Source: Oxytricha trifallax (taxonomy: Eukaryota; Ciliophora; Spirotrichea; Sporadotrichida; Oxytrichidae). Taken from it: 64,000 nt of DNA. The notes below the pieces were generated by a model. That model saw only the letters and a program-made list of their open reading frames with translations. It was not told the origin of the DNA and ran no database searches. Each line of letters opens with the position of its first letter. Within the stretch, counting starts at the first letter, position 1. Made by a program: the position numbers and the translations under genes. The stretch covers positions 1-64,000 of the forward strand of contig ARYC01000123.1 in assembly GCA_000711775.1 (NCBI GenBank), read 5' to 3'. Positions 58,507 through 64,000 of this stretch are shown here, one piece after another.

Positions 58507-60112
58507 AATTCACCACAATAACACTGGTAATTTCTTATTATAAATTAGATTATATCCTTTCCCCTATATTAAGGTGGATATGTAATTTATATTATGGTTT
58601 ATCTAGGTCTGACATGTAGATAAAGATTTAAGATTATTATTATTAATTAAATAGGGGTGGATCCCCTTATCCTAATTATTTCAATCAAAACTATTATTTA
58701 TCTGTCATTCTTATATTATACTTAAACTTGCTATTATTTTAAAATTGAAGAAAAAATGCAATAAAAAATTGTTAAAAAATTGTTTGCAACTCTTTTTTTA
58801 TAGTATATATAATAAATAAAATTAATTTAATATATAATTATGTTCCATAATAATATCTAAATAATGATATGTAAATATTAACAATATTCATACTTTAATA
58901 TTGTAGGAATACATTTGAATTTGGAAAATTAATTTAAATTTGATATTATTTGATTATAATTCGTGGCAGTTAATTATCTGGAAATCTATACAATATGATA
59001 CTTGTTCGAAAGAGAATTAAAAATGAGCTGGACTTTACTATTGGGGGTACCCCTCTATCGCTTCCCTGAAGCGAGTTAACAATACTTTTATATTGTGATC
59101 AAATTTAACTAAAGAAATCACCCAAAATAAAAGTATTGTTAACTCGCTTCAGGGAAGCGATAGAGGGGTACCCCCAATAGTAAAGTCCAGTTAATTTTTA
59201 ATTCTCTTTCGAACAAGTACCATATTGTATAGATTTCCAAAAAGTTAACTGCCACGAATTATTATCATATAATATATAATTTAAATTAATTTTCCAAATT
59301 CAAATGTATTCCTACAATAATACTATTCTATCCATTATCATTGAGTAAAGATCATTACATAACTTTTCTATTGATAATTTAAAATAATATTATTAGAAAT
59401 ATTACAATAACTTTAAATAAAGGAAATAAAAAAGTATTATTAATTGAGATATTTAAAAAAGAACCATTTTTAATTGAGAATATAAGTACTAAATTAATAA
59501 AATACTTTTCTATATAAATTTGAATATAATTTTATTCAAATTCAATATAAATATAATTTTAATTTATGATTTAATGTTAAAATGATAACCAATAGAGTGA
59601 ATAAAAAAATTATTATAGTTTTTATCAGGAAAAGGAAGAATTGATTATTAGAAAGGATTAGGGCTTTAATTTGTTATAAACTATTTTATTTTATTTATAA
59701 AAATATAATAGTTTATCTTAAAGTTTTATTCAGTATAAGATTTTATATTGTACAAAAGTCATTATAAAAATTAAAATTATATATCTTGTATTGTAATTTT
59801 TATATATTATATTCTTTTTTGCCAAATTAAATGATATATTATTTATAATAATTAATATATAATTTAAGTGAAATTACAGTCATTTATATGCTAATTTTTA
59901 AATTGAAATACAATAATTTAATTTACTATTCTGACAATAATTTAATTTTCTCAATTTTTTTTAGCTTAATATTTATAATTTGATAATGTGAAAAAATACA
60001 TTTTTTGAAAAGTAATATTTATATATAATAAAATAATAACATTTTTGTATAATATATTAGATATTTATCTATAAATAATTATAATATTTAAAGCATTTAA
60101 TTAACACTTAAG
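58507..60112. other. AT-rich intergenic region containing one MITE
   Basis: Divergent promoter region between GH31 gene 1 (-) and the first GH16 gene (+). Apart from the MITE at 58901-59317 it is very AT-rich with no coding block. Confidence 0.5.
58901..59317. mobile_element. 417-bp foldback MITE, copy 2
   Basis: Ends TTGTAGGAATACATTTGAA and reverse complement, TA on both sides. Same length and same terminal sequence as 41218-41634; inner arm sequence differs. Confidence 0.9.
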
Positions 60113-60997
60113 ATGTCCCTTAAATCAGTTGTATAGCTCCTTTTCCTTGGGGCAATCACACTTTAACAAGCAACAGCCACCAAATGGGTTCAAATCTGGA
60201 ACGATGAATTTGATGGAAGCCAAATCGATACCTCCAAATGGGGCCATGATCAAGGCAATTGGGGTTGGGGAAACAATGAGCTCGAGAATTACACAGATAG
60301 ACCAGAAAATTCTTATGTTTAAGATGGGAATTTAGTGATTCAAGCCAATTAAGAAAATCTGGGAGGGTCTTAATACACTTCAGCTAGAATGACAACTTAA
60401 GGCAAGTTCTCTACTTTATATGGAAAAGTTGAAGCTAGAGCAAAGCTCCCACATGGTCAAGGCATTTGGGCTGCTTTCTGGCTTTTGGGTGAGAAATACG
60501 AATGGCCTATGAATGGAAGCATTCACTAAAACTAAAATAATTGTTAAGGACATAATTTTGTATAGCTATTAATTGATATCATGGAATTCATTGGCAAAGA
60601 CCCAGAGAACACATATGGAAAACTTTAAGGACCAAACTTCAATTCTAATGCAACCTATCACTTAGATGGTGGGTTCCACTCTGACTTTCATGTTTACGGA
60701 GTTGAATGGCAACCAGAGCAATTAGATTTCTACGTCGATGGTAACATCTTTCACACAGTCCACAAAAGTGAGCAGAAAGACTTCTGGCCCTTCAGTGACC
60801 ACAAGTTCTTTATTATCTTGGACTTGGCCGTTGGTGGCGACTGGCCAGGTGTCCCAGATCAAACCACTCACTTCCCTCAGAAGTTTGTCATTGACTACGT
60901 CAGAGTTTACTAAGCTGATAATAGTAGCAATTCATAAGTTAAATCTGACAGTCACCATCATCACCATGAAAAGAATAACGAACAATTCCTTAACTGA
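60113..60997 (+). CDS. GH16 laminarinase-like protein 1, predicted nucleophile lost
   Basis: ATG 60113 (MSLKSVVQLLFLGAITLQQA, signal peptide), TGA 60995-60997. The GH16 fold is shown by WNDEFDGSQIDTSKW, NELENYTDRPENSYV, ARAKLPHGQGIWAAFWLLGE, FHVYGVEWQPEQLDFYVDG and FFIILDLAVGGDWPG. A 51-bp IES (pointer ATT, 60521-60523 / 60572-60574) interrupts the active-site segment; joining gives WPMNGSIDIMEFIG where its paralogues have WPACGEIDIME. The nucleophile Glu is therefore Ser, with Asp and acid/base Glu kept. The tail has five consecutive His. Secreted or phagosomal; activity is doubtful unless the junction is resolved differently. Confidence 0.85.
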
Positions 60998-61398
60998 TTA
61001 GACTTTGTTACTATAAATTAAGATATCCTAATTTCTATAAAAATTAGCTTATAATAAATATCTTAATTTTATTATTATTTATAAAATAGATAAATATTTA
61101 TAAACAATATTCTTTACTATATTAACCAAGTTTAGTTAATAAAAATATATACATCGAATTTAATAAAAAATATGGATATATATTATAGATTAAATATTAT
61201 GAAATTTGAAGGAATAAATACGAAAAAGCATGAAATTTTGTAAAATTAATTTAGTATTTTAATCATCTATATCTCTTCAGGACTATAAATTGGATATTTT
61301 TGTAAAAGTTTATAATTAATTAATATTCTTAGAAAAATTTGTAAATTACTAGTTATTTATTAAAAAATTTTTGAATTTCACAATACAATAAATAATAA
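60998..61398. other. AT-rich intergenic spacer
   Basis: No coding block; spacer between tandem GH16 genes. Confidence 0.5.
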
Positions 61399-62199
61399 AT
61401 GATCAAGTCTGTTGTTTCACTCCTTCTCTTAGGAGCAATTTCAATCCAAAAGGCTGAGGCTATGAGATGGGTTCAAGTCTGGAATGACGAGTTCGATGGC
61501 GGCAACATCGATGGAAACAAGTGGCACTACGACACTGGTAACAGTGGCTGGGGCAACAACGAGCTCGAATTCTACACTGATAGAAGACAAAACTCATGGG
61601 TCTAGGACGGTTTCCTTCACATCCAGGCTCTTAGAGAAGACTATGGTGGCTCTCAATACACTTCAGCTAGAATGAACACTGCTGGTAAATTCTCAATTCT
61701 CTACGGAAAGTTCGAAATCAGAGCTAAGCTACCAAGAGGACAAGGCATCTGGCCCGCTTTCTGGCTTCTCGGTGAGAACATCGGTAACGTCGGCTGGCCC
61801 GCTTGCGGTGAAATTGATATTATGGAGTAGATTGGAAGAGACCCACAAAACGTTTATGGTTCCCTTCACGCTCCAGGCTTCGACACAACCGGTGGATTCC
61901 ATCACGATCAAGGCTTCTCTGATGACTTCCACACTTACGGAGTCAACTGGCAACCAGACCGCATCGAATTCTATGTTGATGGAAACACCTACAAAGCAAT
62001 CAATAGAAACGAAGCCGGCAACTGGCCATTCGCTGACCACAAGTTCTTCATCATCCTTAACTTGGCTGTTGGTGGTAACTGGCCAGGTTACCCCGATGGG
62101 TCAACCCAATTCCCCCAACAATTCTTGGTTGATTACGTAAGAGTCTGGGAAATCGACTGGAGCTCAGTTGAAGACGATAAGGCCTCATTCCTTAACTGA
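61399..62199 (+). CDS. GH16 endo-beta-1,3-glucanase (laminarinase) 2
   Basis: 266 residues in a single block without IES or intron, ATG 61399, TGA 62197-62199. Signal peptide MIKSVVSLLLLGAISIQKAEA, then WNDEFDGGNIDGNKWHYD, the active site WPACGEIDIMEQIG with nucleophile Glu, Asp and acid/base Glu intact, DFHTYGVNWQPDRIEFYVDG and FFIILNLAVGGNWPGYPDGS, ending WEIDWSSVEDDKASFLN. It hydrolyses beta-1,3 (or mixed 1,3-1,4) glucans such as algal laminarin, probably in food vacuoles. The C+G content is higher than in paralogue 1. Confidence 0.95.
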
Positions 62200-62653
62200 A
62201 GAGATACAGCTTTCTTTAAAACTATTCTAGTAACTTATCAAAGTTATAGATCATAAATTTTTTTATTTACAATAAAATCTCAATAAATAAGATTTAATTT
62301 TTATTGAAATCATAACAATAATAATTTCCTTATAATAAATATCTTAAGTACAAGTTTAAGGTGAAAAGTTATTATATTTAAAATTTAAATCTAGAAGAAA
62401 AAATAATTTATCTCCAAATTTTTTATTATATTTTAATATCTACCATTAAACATTAATTATTATATCGAGTCTCTTGAGGTTTAGATTACAAAAAATATTA
62501 TAAATTTATTTTAAGATATTTATTACAATTTAATTATATATCTATATTGTTCCACTTTACAAAAATATCTACTATAATTCACAATTTAAATACTATTAAG
62601 AACTATTTAAGCATATTATTTAAGGAATCTATAATTATTATTACAAAAATCTA
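62200..62653. other. AT-rich intergenic spacer
   Basis: No coding block seen. Confidence 0.5.
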
Positions 62654-63569
62654 ATGGCTTTGATAAAATCAATCGTGTGCGCACTCCTTATGGGAGCTCT
62701 TACTCTTCCCTCAGTGACTGAGGCTTACAGATGGGTGCAAGTCTGGAATGACGAGTTCGATGGCAACCAAGTCGATAGAAGCAAGTGGAATTTCGAGATG
62801 GGAAGAAACCAGGCAAATAACGAGCAACAGTACAGCACTGATCTTTAAATGATATAATAATTACAATTTTGATGAATAGAATGAGAAATAAAATGGGAGT
62901 TTTTTGTTTTGAATTTATATGATCGTTCTGATAACGCATTTGTTTCAGATGGATTCTTGCACATTCAAGCTTTGAGAGAAAATTACGGCGATGCCCAATA
63001 CACTTCAGCTAAGTTTAAATATAAATTTAAAATGAGCTAGATTGAACACTGCTGGAAAATTCTCAATTCAATATGGTAAATTTGAAATGAGAGCAAAGCT
63101 TCCCTAAGGCCAAGGTATGTGGCCCGCTTTTTGGCTTCTCGGTGAGAACATCGGTAATGTCGGCTGGCCTGCATGTGGAGAGATCGATATTATGGAACTT
63201 GTTGGAAAAGACCCACAAAATGTCTACGCCTCTCTCCACGCTCCATCATACGATACAACTAGAGGATACCATTTGGATTAAGGCTTCGCTGGCGATTTCC
63301 ACACTTATGGAGTAAACTGGCAACCAGAACAAATCGATTTCTATGTCGATGGAAACACTTATCTCTCAGTTAACAAAAACCAATCAGGAGGGCACTGGCC
63401 ATTTACCGATGGCAAATTCTTCATTATCCTTAACTTGGCAGTGGGTGGTTTCTGGCCAGGAAACCCAGATGGTTCAACTCATTTCCCTCAATAATACGTT
63501 GTTGACTACGTCAGAGTCTGGGAAATCGATTGGAGTCTTGAGAACGAAAAGGCCTAATTCCTTAATTGA
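62654..63569 (+). CDS. GH16 endo-beta-1,3-glucanase (laminarinase) 3
   Basis: ATG 62654 (MALIKSIVCALLMGALTLPS, signal peptide), TGA 63567-63569. Two IESs: pointer TGATC (62839-62843 / 62920-62924), giving STDRSDNAFVSDGF, and pointer AGCTA (63007-63011 / 63035-63039), giving YTSARLNTAGKFSI. The second IES is only 28 bp counting one pointer copy. Active site WPACGEIDIMELVG intact. It ends WEIDWSLENEKAQFLN, close to paralogue 2. Secreted beta-glucanase as above. Confidence 0.95.
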
Positions 63570-64000
63570 ATCATTAAATTTTTTTTAGAAATAAAATTTA
63601 TTAAATATTGATAAAATCTTCATTTATTTATTCTTAAGAGATTTTAATAAGGAATAATTAGATAGATAGAATTAAAAGTCCGAAAACAAAACATTATTAT
63701 AATTTAATACTTAGTTTTGATTGGGGGAGGTTTCCTGCATTGGTTTATGATATAAAAAAATTTAAGCGAAGTTTCCTGCACTTTTTTAAATTTTTGAATT
63801 TTGAATTTTTATATTAAATTAATCTTTATAACATCTTTCAACGAACTTTATGACTAATTTCATTGTTATAATTTTACTTTAATTTATAAATCAATAGTCA
63901 ATATCTATCTTTAGATTTAAAATCTTTAACATTTTTCATCAGATATTTGTAGGTTCTGTCTCTTAAATATTATATTGCTTTACTATAGTAATTCAAAATA
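63570..64000. other. AT-rich sequence after the last GH16 gene
   Basis: No coding block seen up to the window end. Confidence 0.5.

Noticed and set aside
58268-58543. Plus-strand ORF opposite the GH31 gene 1 start
   Set aside because: Antisense shadow of the signal-anchor MDS.
60950-60985. His run at the end of GH16 paralogue 1 as an engineered tag
   Set aside because: Only five His, inside a natural charged tail, with native codon use.
1-64000. CRISPR arrays, rRNA or tRNA genes
   Set aside because: No spaced repeats, conserved rRNA cores or cloverleaf with CCA-type features were noticed; a tRNA scan could still find something in the AT-rich spacers.

Overview
The window looks like germline (micronuclear) DNA of a hypotrich ciliate, of the Oxytricha/Stylonychia/Tetmemena type. 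Three lines of evidence support this. (1) TAA and TAG are read as Gln throughout and only TGA ends real proteins (poly-Q tracts written CAA/CAG/TAA/TAG). (2) Most genes are cut into coding blocks (MDSs) by AT-rich spacers (IESs) that do not obey GT-AG and are bounded by short direct repeats (pointers); joining on one pointer copy restores the frame. Ordinary GT-AG introns of about 28-250 nt also occur. (3) A telomere-bearing element (TBE) with CAAAACCCC ends and an ATT target duplication sits inside an IES. No rRNA, tRNA or CRISPR array was recognised. Layout: 1-7540 is a decayed DNA transposon (large divergent ORF plus a Tc1/IS630-like transposase, G4T4-like right end); 7.9-11.2 kb a calpain-like gene whose 5' part is missing; 12.1-13.7 kb a Rab GTPase with four solved pointers; 14.0-16.4 kb Gln/Lys-rich proteins; 16.5-16.8 kb the C-terminal piece of HMG-CoA synthase; 16.9-18.4 kb an oddly C-rich, repeat-tailed element; 19.1-25.8 kb two Gln/Asn-rich genes; 26.2-27.9 kb a kelch-BTB gene; 28.2-29.5 kb a p24 cargo receptor; 30.5-32.1 kb two small genes; 32.8-34.6 kb a mitochondrial Tim44-like protein; 34.9-36.2 kb a MORN protein split by a 633-bp foldback; 36.3-39.0 kb a class II (bacterial-type) HMG-CoA reductase with a long C-terminal extension. 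The right 25 kb is the most striking part. Two glycoside hydrolase family 31 genes are scrambled and interleaved. Gene 1 is inferred to be a membrane-anchored, double-headed alpha-glucosidase (two tandem GH31 modules, like sucrase-isomaltase). Its MDSs lie at 58506-54796 (-), 48334-47975 (-), 45324-45293 (-, a 32-bp MDS), 47920-47716 (-), 39859-40110 (+), about 40160-45265 (+), and 39740-39560 (-, inverted last piece). They are linked by pointers of 5-17 nt. Gene 2, a second anchored GH31, lies at 54489-54251, 49968-48434 and 47578-45356 (all -) between pieces of gene 1, and its first IES carries the complete-looking 4149-bp TBE. The first GH31 module and gene 2 have lost the catalytic Asp, while module 2 keeps it. 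Three tandem secreted GH16 laminarinase-type genes follow (60.1-63.6 kb); the first appears to have lost its nucleophile. Together the right end looks like a cluster of digestive/lysosomal glycosidases for algal glucans. Two 417-bp TA-flanked foldback MITEs of one family lie in an IES and in intergenic DNA.
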